A DNA stretch of 64,000 nt, taken from Burkholderiales bacterium (GTDB lineage: Bacteria > Pseudomonadota > Gammaproteobacteria > Burkholderiales > JAEUOS01). Positions 55,296 through 62,861 of the stretch are shown in pieces. Position 1 is the first letter of the stretch. Every line of letters begins with the position of its first letter. Where the stretch lies: assembly GCA_016790635.1 (NCBI GenBank), contig JAEUOR010000054.1, positions 1 through 64,000 of the forward strand, given 5' to 3'. The notes under the pieces were generated by a model. It was not told the DNA's origin. It ran no database searches and saw only the letters and a list, made by a program, of their open reading frames with translations. Made by a program: the position numbers and the translations under genes.

Positions 55296-55964
55296 ATGTC
55301 CCTTCCTGCCCTGTTGCGCGCCGGCCTCGTCCTGGCCTGCGCGTTGATACTGCAAGCCTGCGGCACCCCTTACGCCACGGTCAAGAACCCGCGCGGACAG
55401 GATGTCATGCTGCTGGGCTACGACCCGGTCGCCTATTTCACGGCCGGTACGCCTACGCGCGGCAACAAGGACATCACCTCGACCCTGCCCGACCGCACCT
55501 ACTACTTCGCCAACGCCGAGAACAAGCGCGCCTTCGACGCCAACCCGGCCCGCTACGAGCCGCAGTACGGCGGCTTCTGCTCCTCCGGCGCGGCCTACGC
55601 CATCAAGCTGGGCAGCGACCCGACCGCGTGGGAGATCTACCAGGGCAGGCTCTTCATCTTCGGCGACATCCTCGGGCACGAGGCCTGGAAGCTGGACCGC
55701 GACTGGAACATCAAGCATGCCGACCAGGTCTGGCCGGGCATGCGCGAGGCAGGCTGGCGCGGCCAGTCGCTCTCGAGCTATGCCAGCAAGGTGCCCTGGT
55801 ACAAGTCGGGGCAGGACATTCGCGCCGAGTACGCGAAGAAGTATCCCGGCAAGCCCTGGCCCGCCTACGACGTGGGCAGCATGTCGCAGAATCTGTTCTC
55901 CAAGCAGCCGGGCTGGCGCGCCGCGGAAGGCCACAGCCAGCCGGCATTGGGCTATCCGGACTGA
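55296..55964 (+). CDS. YHS-domain lipoprotein
   Basis: A 222-residue exported protein. The N-terminus MSLPALLRAGLVLACALILQ, ending in a lipobox L-Q-A-C (Cys near residue 22), marks a lipoprotein. The YHS-like segment follows (VMLLGYDPVAYFTAGTPTRG, then TYYFANAENKRAFDANPARY and YGGFCSSGAAYAIKLG), a small metal-binding fold. The start at 55296 is chosen because GAGG lies 8 bp upstream. ATG 55290 is in frame but too close to it. The C-terminal 90 residues (YQGRLFIFGDILGHEAWKLD onward) extend the usual YHS unit. A role in metal or redox handling in the envelope is inferred. Confidence 0.75.
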   Translation: MSLPALLRAGLVLACALILQACGTPYATVKNPRGQDVMLLGYDPVAYFTAGTPTRGNKDITSTLPDRTYYFANAENKRAFDANPARYEPQYGGFCSSGAAYAIKLGSDPTAWEIYQGRLFIFGDILGHEAWKLDRDWNIKHADQVWPGMREAGWRGQSLSSYASKVPWYKSGQDIRAEYAKKYPGKPWPAYDVGSMSQNLFSKQPGWRAAEGHSQPALGYPD

Positions 55965-55971
55965 CGCAGCC

Positions 55972-56334
55972 ATGCTCGAACGCCTGGCCGAACTGGTCAA
56001 CGACGACCCGGCGATCACGCGCTGGGGCCGGCACCTCGATGCCAGCTTCATGGTCGAGGTCGGCAGCGACCAGTACCTGATCACGGTGCGCGCCGGCCGG
56101 GTCGAGGCAGTCGTCAAGGGCCCGCTGGTGCAGCGCGCCTGGCGCTTTGCGATCCGCGCCCGTGCCGAAGCGTGGGCCAGGTTCTGGGAAAAGGTGCCTG
56201 CGCCGGGCTGGCATGACCTCTTCGCGCTGCTACGGCGCGGCGAGGTCGCCTTCGAGGGCGACCAGCGCGTGCTGATGTCGCACCTTCTCTACCTCAAGCT
56301 CCTCCTGGCCGCGCCGCGCAAGGTGGCGGCATGA
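55972..56334 (+). CDS. SCP2-like small protein
   Basis: A 120-residue cytosolic protein (MLERLAELVNDDPAITRWGR) with alternating hydrophobic strands (SFMVEVGSDQYLITVRAGRV, AFEGDQRVLMSHLLYLKLLL). It resembles small SCP2-type sterol/lipid-carrier domains, a family that also includes MBL-linked dimerisation modules, but the match is weak. It starts 7 bp after the YHS lipoprotein stop and lies 27 bp before an alpha/beta hydrolase gene, so a three-gene transcript is likely. Ligand unknown. Confidence 0.5.
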   Translation: MLERLAELVNDDPAITRWGRHLDASFMVEVGSDQYLITVRAGRVEAVVKGPLVQRAWRFAIRARAEAWARFWEKVPAPGWHDLFALLRRGEVAFEGDQRVLMSHLLYLKLLLAAPRKVAA

Positions 56335-56361
56335 GCAAGACATGCAAGGCAGGGTAGCCCG

Positions 56362-57225
56362 GTGACCGCACGCATCGAGTCCGTCACCGGCCGCTACGCC
56401 CACATCGACCTGGACGGCCGCGCGCACCGCGTCTATTTCGAGGAAGCCGGCGCCGGCATTCCGCTGCTGTGCCTGCACACCGCCGGTTCGGACGGCCGCC
56501 AGTTTCGCGCCGTCCTCAACGACCCGGCGATCACGCGTCACTTTCGCGTCGTCGCCTTCGACATGCCCTGGCACGGCAAGTCCTCGCCGCCGGAAGGCTG
56601 GGAAAAAGAGGACTACCGCCTCACCACGGCCGCCTACACCCAGTTCATCATGACCTTCGCGCGTGAACTGGGGCTCGAGCGCCCGGTCATCATGGGCTGC
56701 TCGATCGGCGGGCGCATCGTCCTCGACCTTGCGCTCACGCATCCGCGCGAGATCCGCGCCCTGATCGGCCTGCAATCGGCCGCCTACGTTGAGCGCTACT
56801 ACGAATCAGCCTGGCTCAACCACGCCGAGGTGCACGGCGGCCAGGCCTGCGGCGCGATCGCCTACGGCCTCATGTCGCCCAGGAGCCCTGACGCCCATCG
56901 CTGGGAAACCGTGTGGCACTACATGCAGGGCGGCCCGGGCGTCTTCACCGGCGACCTCTTCTTCTACCAGGTCGAAGGCGACATCCGCGCACGCATCGGC
57001 GCGATCGACACCAAGGTGTGCCCGCTCTACATGCTGACCGGCGAGTACGACTACTCGGCCTCGCCCAAGGACACCGAAGCGGCCGCCGCGCGCATCCCCG
57101 GCGCCAAGGTCACGATCATGCAAGGTCTGGGGCACTTTCCGATGAGCGAGAACCCGGAGGCGTTTTTGGGCTACTTGAGGCCAGTGCTCGACGAGGTTCG
57201 TGCAACGCCACAGCCAGCTGTATAA
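56362..57225 (+). CDS. Alpha/beta-fold hydrolase
   Basis: A 287-residue hydrolase with GTG start at 56362. The nucleophile elbow is VIMGCSIGGRIVLDLAL with Ser114. The oxyanion strand region is LLCLHTAGSDGRQFRAVLND, the acid is near MLTGEYDYSASPKDTEAAAA, and the catalytic His is in GLGHFPMSENPEAF. It belongs to the haloalkane dehalogenase/meta-cleavage hydrolase-like group by overall pattern, substrate undetermined. It is the last GC-rich backbone gene before the island. Its stop at 57225 marks the junction. Confidence 0.85.
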   Translation: MTARIESVTGRYAHIDLDGRAHRVYFEEAGAGIPLLCLHTAGSDGRQFRAVLNDPAITRHFRVVAFDMPWHGKSSPPEGWEKEDYRLTTAAYTQFIMTFARELGLERPVIMGCSIGGRIVLDLALTHPREIRALIGLQSAAYVERYYESAWLNHAEVHGGQACGAIAYGLMSPRSPDAHRWETVWHYMQGGPGVFTGDLFFYQVEGDIRARIGAIDTKVCPLYMLTGEYDYSASPKDTEAAAARIPGAKVTIMQGLGHFPMSENPEAFLGYLRPVLDEVRATPQPAV

Positions 57226-58038
57226 CTCCGACGGCTCCGGAGAAGCCCAGTTGATGAATTGATTGTGTCGACTAGTGGAGCGGTCTTTAGGGCAGCCCAT
57301 ATCAGATCGAGCGGCGCCGCCAAAGGCAATCCCAGCCTTGCCACGATATTGGATGTGGTGCGCGCGCTGGGTTGCAGTTTCAGGTCGGACCGGGTGCTGC
57401 GGCTGGCGCGAAGCCGAGTACGACGTAAGCGAGCTTCATCAACCCCAGACGCAGCGCGAAACAAACTTTTGGCAACCTCGCTTGCGTGATGCAGGCCTGG
57501 CCTCCCGGAGTAACTCTAGGTCACCCTGCCAGAATCGCCGCCGCGCAATTCGGCCCTGTTGCAACAGCCCGCTTTAGTGATCAGCCCGTACATCAGCGCG
57601 GCCATCGACAACAAGGTGGGAGGATAGCCGAGTGCGTAATCGAGGAGTTTGCGGTTTGGCGTTTTGGGGGGTTGCGGTTTCACGCCACACCAGAGGTTCT
57701 ACGCGCGCTGGGATGAAGGATGTCTGTCGACGAACCTCGACACCGCACCGAAAAGAGCGCGCCATATCTAGACGTCTTGCTCGGCCAACGCGCGACTGAG
57801 TCACGAGACTCGCTGATCCGGTACTCGCGAGGATTCGATTGGCTGAACAAGTAGCCCTAGCGTGCATGTGAGCAAGTCGGGCGTCCGGGTCGCCTATGCC
57901 AACCAAAAGGCATTCGCTTCGCGCACGAAACAGATCTACTTCAAAGCCCCAAAAAACCAGGCCACGCCCTTCTTCGCTGAAGGAGTTGCTCCAACCCTTT
58001 GTTTTAAAGAAAGAAATAGGAACGTGAATCGGAATTTC
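57226..58038. other. Gene-poor junction between chromosomal backbone and island
   Basis: This 813-bp stretch shows mixed base composition and no convincing gene. Open frames on both strands are short, overlap each other and lack recognisable domains. One frame (57322-57381) encodes a 20-residue antitoxin-like fragment. Composition drifts from GC-rich at the left to AT-rich near 58.0 kb. I see no tRNA, integrase or obvious direct repeat marking a precise edge. It looks like decayed mobile or toxin-antitoxin sequence. Confidence 0.6.
57322..57381 (+). pseudogene. Fragment of an addiction-module antitoxin (HI1420/HigA-like)
   Basis: Twenty codons encode KGNPSLATILDVVRALGCSF. They match the C-terminal signature of HI1420-type addiction-module antidote proteins (GNP-ATxL-VV/RALG-). 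Upstream in the same frame the residues do not continue a helix-turn-helix, and the downstream codons run into unrelated sequence. It is therefore a remnant, consistent with a decayed toxin-antitoxin locus at the island edge. Confidence 0.4.
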
Positions 58039-58067
58039 TTGACACAACGTTTTCGTTGTGTTGAAAT
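58039..58067 (+). promoter_or_regulatory. Island promoter with inverted-repeat operator; probable leaderless start
   Basis: TTGACA (58039-58044) and TGAAAT (58062-58067) are spaced 17 bp. An inverted repeat ACACAACG (58042-58049) and CGTTGTGT (58054-58061), with a TTTT loop, overlaps the -35 box and fills the spacer up to the -10 box. The first island ATG lies at 58074, 7 bp after the -10 box, where transcription would start. The mRNA should therefore be leaderless. The repeat is a likely operator for the helix-turn-helix protein encoded by the second gene of the operon. Confidence 0.65.
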
Positions 58068-58073
58068 CGTCCC

Positions 58074-58514
58074 ATGATACCCGCCCACCAAATTAGTGGA
58101 CTTCTCCCTCATGGGATTCATATGGCCACGTGGCACGAGCTCGCAGCCCTGTATGGGACTACGGGCCACCGGCGGTCGCTGCTGAGACTGATGCACCTAG
58201 CGCTTACGAATCTGAAGGCTGCACATTGTTCGCGCGCCTACATCGACGGGAGTTTTGTAACCACAAAACCCAATCCGTCCGACTACGACATGTGCTGGTC
58301 GATAGCAGGCGTAGACCCGACGTTGCTGGATCCTGTCCTTTTGAATTTCGATCCAGGACGCGCGGCGATGCGCGCCAAGTATGGTGGAGATATCTTTCCT
58401 GCGGATTTCCAGGAATCGACCACTGGTAAAACCTTCCTTGACTTCTTTCAAGTCGATAAATTGAGTGGAAGCCCCAAAGGCATTATCGAACTTGATGTCA
58501 GAGGCTTAGCATGA
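58074..58514 (+). CDS. DUF6932-like minimal nucleotidyltransferase-fold protein
   Basis: A 146-residue protein beginning MIPAHQISGLLPHGIHMATW, the usual start of the family. The minimal nucleotidyltransferase pattern is IDGSFVTTKPNPSDYDMCW: the G59-S60 helix cap, then D70-x-D72 as potential metal ligands. The C-terminal part with GKTFLDFFQVDKLSGSPKGI would complete the fold. In MNT-type toxin-antitoxin pairs such proteins AMPylate partners. Activity here is unproven. The ATG lies 7 bp after the promoter -10 box. Its stop overlaps the XRE/ImmA gene start by 4 bp, so it is the first gene of the seven-gene operon. Confidence 0.65.
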   Translation: MIPAHQISGLLPHGIHMATWHELAALYGTTGHRRSLLRLMHLALTNLKAAHCSRAYIDGSFVTTKPNPSDYDMCWSIAGVDPTLLDPVLLNFDPGRAAMRAKYGGDIFPADFQESTTGKTFLDFFQVDKLSGSPKGIIELDVRGLA

Positions 58515-59971
58515 TTAAGAACGAATGGCAGTACCGCCTCTCGAAAAGTCACGCGGCGCAGTTTCGTTCAGCCTTGGAGGCCATTCAACGACAGGGGCCT
58601 CCTACTTCGATCCATCCTCTGTTGTGGAAGGCTCAAATAGAGGCGATTGCGAGTCAGTACGATGACTTGCAGACGGAGATTCAAGAGTACGAGAAACTAC
58701 TCGTTGACAGACCTTTCTCGATCATCGCCGACAATTTGGAAGACCTGCCTCGCGCGCTCATAAAAGCGCGTATTGCACTTGACCTTAGTCAAAAGCAACT
58801 TGCCGAGCGAATGGGCCTAAAAGAACAACAAATTCAACGTTACGAAGCAACCAACTACGCAAGTGCGACGCTCGCACGACTGAATGAAGCAGCCACCGCA
58901 CTGGGCGTTCGTATTTCAGAGCGGGTTCTTTTGCCGCAAGTCAAACCCACTAAGTCCGCCTTGTTCGAGCGGATGCATGAGATTGGCATTGATGACGAAT
59001 TCCTTGTCAAGAAATTGCTACCGACTGATGTATCTAATGAACTAGAAGATGCAGTCGGCGAAGAGGAGTCAGTCGCGGCGCTCAGGGCCGCCAATGTAGT
59101 TGCGCGCATTTACGGATGGGGTGCCGATGAACTATTTGGAGTAGATCTCCTTACTCTCCCCAATGAAGCGCTAGCAACTGCTCGATTCAAGCTCCCCGCA
59201 AATGCCCAAGGAAAACGCCTGGGGGCATATGTTGTCTACGCCCACTACTTGGCGATGGTTATCGCCAATTCGTTTAAGGGTCAACCGGCGAAATCTCCCG
59301 CTCTTGACCCAGCCGCAGTACATCAATCGTTGATCGAGAGGGACCCGAATATTGGACTTCGCTCAGTACTTGAATACTTGTGGGATAGTGATATTCCTGT
59401 ATTGCCGCTCCAAGATGCAGGAGCGTTTCACGGCGCCTGTTGGCGTATCGCAGGAAGAAATGTCATTGTTGTTAAGCAACGCTCCCACTTCACTAGTCGT
59501 TGGGAGTTCGACTTACTACATGAATTACATCATGCTGGGCAGGACCCGGAAGAGGCCTCTCATAGCTGGATCGAGGAAGCGGAACTAACCTCTGCCAGAC
59601 GCACGTCTGCCGAAGAACAACGAGCAAATCGATTTGCTGCAGATGTACTTTTAAATCAAAGAGCCGAGGATTTGGTGAGTATGTGCGTCAAGCAAGCGAA
59701 AGGCAATCTCCGAAATTTAAAGGGCGCTGTCGTTGACGTCGCTAACGCCGCAGGAGTGCGAATTGATCAACTTGCAAACTACCTTGCCTATCGTCTTTCC
59801 TTACAAAAGGAAAATTGGTGGGGAGCCGCGACCAATTTGCAGCAAGAAATGGGCGATCCTTTTCTGATCGCGAGAGATGTATTCCTAGAGCGATTTGATT
59901 TCTCACGCGTCGACGAACTCAGCAAGAAGATACTTCTTCGTTCGCTAATGCCAGAGGTAGGCCGACAATGA
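58511..59971 (+). CDS. XRE helix-turn-helix / ImmA-IrrE-type metallopeptidase
   Basis: A 486-residue two-part protein. An N-terminal coiled region (to about 75) is followed by an XRE-type HTH (about 76-137; ARIALDLSQKQLAERMGLKE and QIQRYEATNY). A C-terminal M78 metallopeptidase domain has the zinc motif HELHH (H337, E338, H341) and the family's downstream EEQRANRFAADVLL. This is the ImmA/IrrE architecture: a protease fused to a repressor-like module, which in other systems cleaves a partner regulator after a stress signal. It probably binds the inverted repeat at the island promoter and links it to proteolysis. ATGA overlaps join it to both neighbours. Confidence 0.85.
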   Translation: MIKNEWQYRLSKSHAAQFRSALEAIQRQGPPTSIHPLLWKAQIEAIASQYDDLQTEIQEYEKLLVDRPFSIIADNLEDLPRALIKARIALDLSQKQLAERMGLKEQQIQRYEATNYASATLARLNEAATALGVRISERVLLPQVKPTKSALFERMHEIGIDDEFLVKKLLPTDVSNELEDAVGEEESVAALRAANVVARIYGWGADELFGVDLLTLPNEALATARFKLPANAQGKRLGAYVVYAHYLAMVIANSFKGQPAKSPALDPAAVHQSLIERDPNIGLRSVLEYLWDSDIPVLPLQDAGAFHGACWRIAGRNVIVVKQRSHFTSRWEFDLLHELHHAGQDPEEASHSWIEEAELTSARRTSAEEQRANRFAADVLLNQRAEDLVSMCVKQAKGNLRNLKGAVVDVANAAGVRIDQLANYLAYRLSLQKENWWGAATNLQQEMGDPFLIARDVFLERFDFSRVDELSKKILLRSLMPEVGRQ

Positions 59972-60579
59972 GTTCTCCAGCAGAATCTTCTCCAGGGCTT
60001 GCACCACTGAAGATAACTTGTACTTCAGCCGATTGTGACAACGATTTGCACTGTTTCAAGTTCTTGAGACGAACCATGTCTCCTGCTGAGAAAGGGGCAT
60101 GCCGGTACTGCAAGGTTCAGCTTGTGGATTGGGACAAGATGCGCACCCGCTCCCTAAACGACCTTGACCAGAAGTTTCGTGCGCTCCAGAGTGAAATGAT
60201 CCGGCATCATTTTTGGCACAAAGACATTGATGAAGCTGCATTGCTACATGCGAGACGGAAAGGTCTTGACCGTTTGCGCGAGGCAGCGACAACTCGACTC
60301 CAGAATTCTGTAGGCCCCGCGCAACCTCCTCGCGATGGTCAACAAACACCCATGCAGGGAAACATTCTTTACTACGCGCAACACGCCACGGCCAGTTGCT
60401 GCAGAACGTGCATGGAGTATTGGCATGGAATCCCGAAAGGAAGGAGTCTCTCGGACGATGAAGTTGAGTACTTTGTAGAACTGGCCATTCGGTATGTCGC
60501 GATGCGGATGCCACTACTACCCGCCGCCCCAGAGAAAATTCCGAGGAGGAGGTATGCGAAACCTCGTGGAAGTTTCTAA
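59968..60579 (+). CDS. DUF4186-like cysteine-rich protein with zinc-ribbon N-terminus
   Basis: A 203-residue protein. The C-terminal half has the DUF4186-like block RDGQQTPMQGNILYYAQHAT and TASCCRTCMEYWHGIPKGR, with H139, C144, C145, C148 and W152-H153. The N-terminal half has a likely zinc ribbon: C18-x4-C23 and C45-x2-C48 (CTSADC, CRYC), plus C29. Known DUF4186 proteins are short single-domain proteins of unknown function. Here the block is joined to the extra N-terminal module. Its start overlaps the peptidase stop by 4 bp. It may bind nucleic acid or be a partner of the radical SAM enzyme encoded next. Confidence 0.6.
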   Translation: MSSPAESSPGLAPLKITCTSADCDNDLHCFKFLRRTMSPAEKGACRYCKVQLVDWDKMRTRSLNDLDQKFRALQSEMIRHHFWHKDIDEAALLHARRKGLDRLREAATTRLQNSVGPAQPPRDGQQTPMQGNILYYAQHATASCCRTCMEYWHGIPKGRSLSDDEVEYFVELAIRYVAMRMPLLPAAPEKIPRRRYAKPRGSF

Positions 60580-61609
60580 CGTCGGGAAGCACGTTGCCAA
60601 AAGTTCGATAGACACCGCACTTGCGGCGGAGAAGTATCGCGCAAGAGTAATAAATGTAGAGCGCCGACAACTTCTAATTTCTCGAATCGCAGGTTCTCAG
60701 CAAGTGGGCGATCTAATGATCCCGCCCAACTGCGAGGGTTTGGGGCGAGTTCGCCATTTCAAACGGGCAACCTCGCCCGGATGGCCATCAAACCCGCTAC
60801 CTATAGATCCTGCGTGCATATCGTTGGGGATCCCTTTCCAGGAAGTCTTGACGGCACAAGTGTTTCAGAACGCCGCTTGCGCGTGGCGATGTTGGTATTG
60901 CTTTGTACCGTACGCACTTCTCGCGGGCGACGAGAAGCGGGGGGCGTGGTCAACAGCAGAAGAGCTCGTTGACCTCTACATGAAAGAAGTAAACCGCCCA
61001 TCGGTAGTGGATCTCAGTGGCGGCTCCCCGGATCTCACCCCTGAGTGGGTGGTGTGGACGATGAATGCGCTTCAAGAGAGAGGGCTTGTCAACCAGGTCT
61101 ACCTCTGGTCAGACGACAACCTAAGCACTGACTATCTTTGGACAATGCTAAGCGCCCGAGAGTTAGACGTTCTTCGCAGCTACAGGTCATACGGTCGAGT
61201 AGCTTGCTTCAAGGGCTTTGATGAATCGTCGTTCGCATTCAACACACATGCTAGACCCCAAGCGTTTGGCCTGCAGTTTGATCGGTTCAAGCGGCTACTT
61301 GATCTAGAAATTGACCTGTATGCATATGTAACACTAACTTCCCCTGACATTGCATCAATTTCTGCGGGGGTACCGGCATTCCTTGATCGACTTCAGGAGA
61401 TACACGAAAACCTTCCTCTTAGAACTATTCCCTTGCGCATTTCGACTTTCAGTCCCGTAACGGCCAGGATGACCGCTGAGCGCACAGCGTCTCTGTGTGG
61501 ACAAGAGCAAGCCATTAAAGCTTGGAACCATGAGATTGAGCGTAGATTCTCGAGCGATATGCGTCAACGCCGTGTAACTGAGGTTCGGTTTGATCATGTC
61601 GCAAGATGA
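60554..61609 (+). CDS. Radical SAM protein of unknown function
   Basis: A 351-residue protein beginning MRNLVEVSNVGKHVAKSS, with an unusually strong GGAGGAGG just before the ATG. The [4Fe-4S] motif is C109-AWR-C113-WY-C116 (Cx3Cx2C), and the SAM-binding glycine motif is SGGSPDLTPEW (about 155-165). The region before the motif (residues 1-105) is not a recognised domain. The C-terminal part (from about 230) shows no clear SPASM or second cluster. A radical enzyme beside a DPPW methyltransferase and an ASCH protein suggests modification of a nucleic-acid base or nucleotide, but no substrate can be named. Its start overlaps the previous gene by 26 bp. Confidence 0.8.
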   Translation: MRNLVEVSNVGKHVAKSSIDTALAAEKYRARVINVERRQLLISRIAGSQQVGDLMIPPNCEGLGRVRHFKRATSPGWPSNPLPIDPACISLGIPFQEVLTAQVFQNAACAWRCWYCFVPYALLAGDEKRGAWSTAEELVDLYMKEVNRPSVVDLSGGSPDLTPEWVVWTMNALQERGLVNQVYLWSDDNLSTDYLWTMLSARELDVLRSYRSYGRVACFKGFDESSFAFNTHARPQAFGLQFDRFKRLLDLEIDLYAYVTLTSPDIASISAGVPAFLDRLQEIHENLPLRTIPLRISTFSPVTARMTAERTASLCGQEQAIKAWNHEIERRFSSDMRQRRVTEVRFDHVAR

Positions 61610-62861
61610 GAGGTTCTGCGCCTGGATTGATTCAAGCGTCACCGAGTGCTTGCATGATGGCATCGTGGATTTTCAGGAGCTTGTAGCCAGGCTGCCGAGC
61701 ATTTATCCAACCTCAATTATTGACTCACTAGCGCGCATCAAGCGCGTCGAACGCGGAAATCTTCGAGTCACCGCCGGTGCCTTAATTGACTCGTCCAAAT
61801 CAAAGAGGTTTGACACGGTGATCGAGAGCGCCGGTATGCGCAAACTCTTACCACCCCACCCTCTCGACTTTGAATGGAGATTTTCCGAAGCGTCGAGCTC
61901 AAAGCTATTGGCATTCGCAAAAGGACTGTCTTCCAGCCCGGCCCGTGTAGCACTTGTCGCGACCCCCTCAGTTGCGATCCATTCGGATGTCGTCACGTCT
62001 GGATGCGCCTTTGCATATTTCGGCAAGGATGTAGCGCGGATTCGCTCCGTGGCGCTCGATTCATCTATCAAAGAGTGGCACCATGTAGATCTTTCCAAAC
62101 GTCCCACCACTTACGGGTCGTTCGATGCTGTAATCATGGATCCTCCTTGGTACTCGGAATACGTCTATCGCTTCCTGTGGTTTGCGTCGTCGATTCTTGA
62201 ATTGGGCGGGCACCTTTTGCTTTCTCTGCCCGGCGCCGGTACTCGCGCCAGCGTGGTTGAGGACATGCACCTCTACAAAGGTTGGTGGGAGAGTCTTGGT
62301 TTCATTCATGCACGGTCCGAAACGCAATCCATCCCGTACAACACGCCATTTTTCGAATACAACGCGCTACTGGCTGCTGGCGTCGCTAATTTCTCCAGCA
62401 CTTGGAGACGCGGAGACTTGATCCATCTGCAGCGGACACAAAGACATTCAAATCCGTGGCCGGGGGATGTTTGCCACACACAATGGGTTGAATTCGCGAT
62501 CGACAAAGTGCGGATTCGAATTGATCCACATGCATCATGCACTGGGCGCTCTCCACGGCTCGTGCCTCTCTTGGCGGGAGATGTGCTCCCGTCCGTAAGT
62601 CGGCGGCACCCGCTGAGATCAAAGGCTTGTGTTTGGACGTCTGGTAACCGGATCTTTGATTGTGAAGCGCCCATGGAGCTGGCGGCGGCACTTGGGAAAG
62701 CGGCAAATTACTCTAGCGAGTTGAATTCACTAGCGCTTGCATCTCTCCAAAGCAAAGGCGCTGAACTAGGCGATTTGAAGAGCCAACTTGAACGTCTTGT
62801 AGAAATCGAAACCAATGAAATTCTTAGCTACCAAGGGCAGGCTCGCGAAACTGCTTCTTGA
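61596..62861 (+). CDS. DPPW-motif methyltransferase (N6-adenine/lysine MTase-like, PF10237-type pattern)
   Basis: A 421-residue protein. The N-terminal 115 residues are a separate, unassigned region. The catalytic part has LVATPSVAIHSDVV followed by YFGKDVARIRSVAL, then FDAVIMDPPWYSEYVYRF with D182-P-P-W185, then ELGGHLLLSLPGAG. The AtPSV and FD-DPP pattern is like the EEF1AKMT1/N6-adenine-MTase family seen mostly in eukaryotes. A bacterial MT-A70 (DPPW) assignment is the alternative. It could methylate N6 of adenine in DNA or RNA, or a protein lysine. Its start overlaps the radical SAM stop, and its 3' end overlaps the ASCH gene by 47 bp. Confidence 0.65.
   Translation: MSQDERFCAWIDSSVTECLHDGIVDFQELVARLPSIYPTSIIDSLARIKRVERGNLRVTAGALIDSSKSKRFDTVIESAGMRKLLPPHPLDFEWRFSEASSSKLLAFAKGLSSSPARVALVATPSVAIHSDVVTSGCAFAYFGKDVARIRSVALDSSIKEWHHVDLSKRPTTYGSFDAVIMDPPWYSEYVYRFLWFASSILELGGHLLLSLPGAGTRASVVEDMHLYKGWWESLGFIHARSETQSIPYNTPFFEYNALLAAGVANFSSTWRRGDLIHLQRTQRHSNPWPGDVCHTQWVEFAIDKVRIRIDPHASCTGRSPRLVPLLAGDVLPSVSRRHPLRSKACVWTSGNRIFDCEAPMELAAALGKAANYSSELNSLALASLQSKGAELGDLKSQLERLVEIETNEILSYQGQARETAS

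Noticed and set aside
57574..58047. A 157-codon minus-strand open frame in the junction region
   Set aside because: No recognisable domain or RBS, and its composition does not resemble either backbone or island genes.
58042..58061. Hairpin read as a transcription terminator
   Set aside because: There is no T-run after it, and its overlap with -35 and spacer of a promoter fits an operator better.
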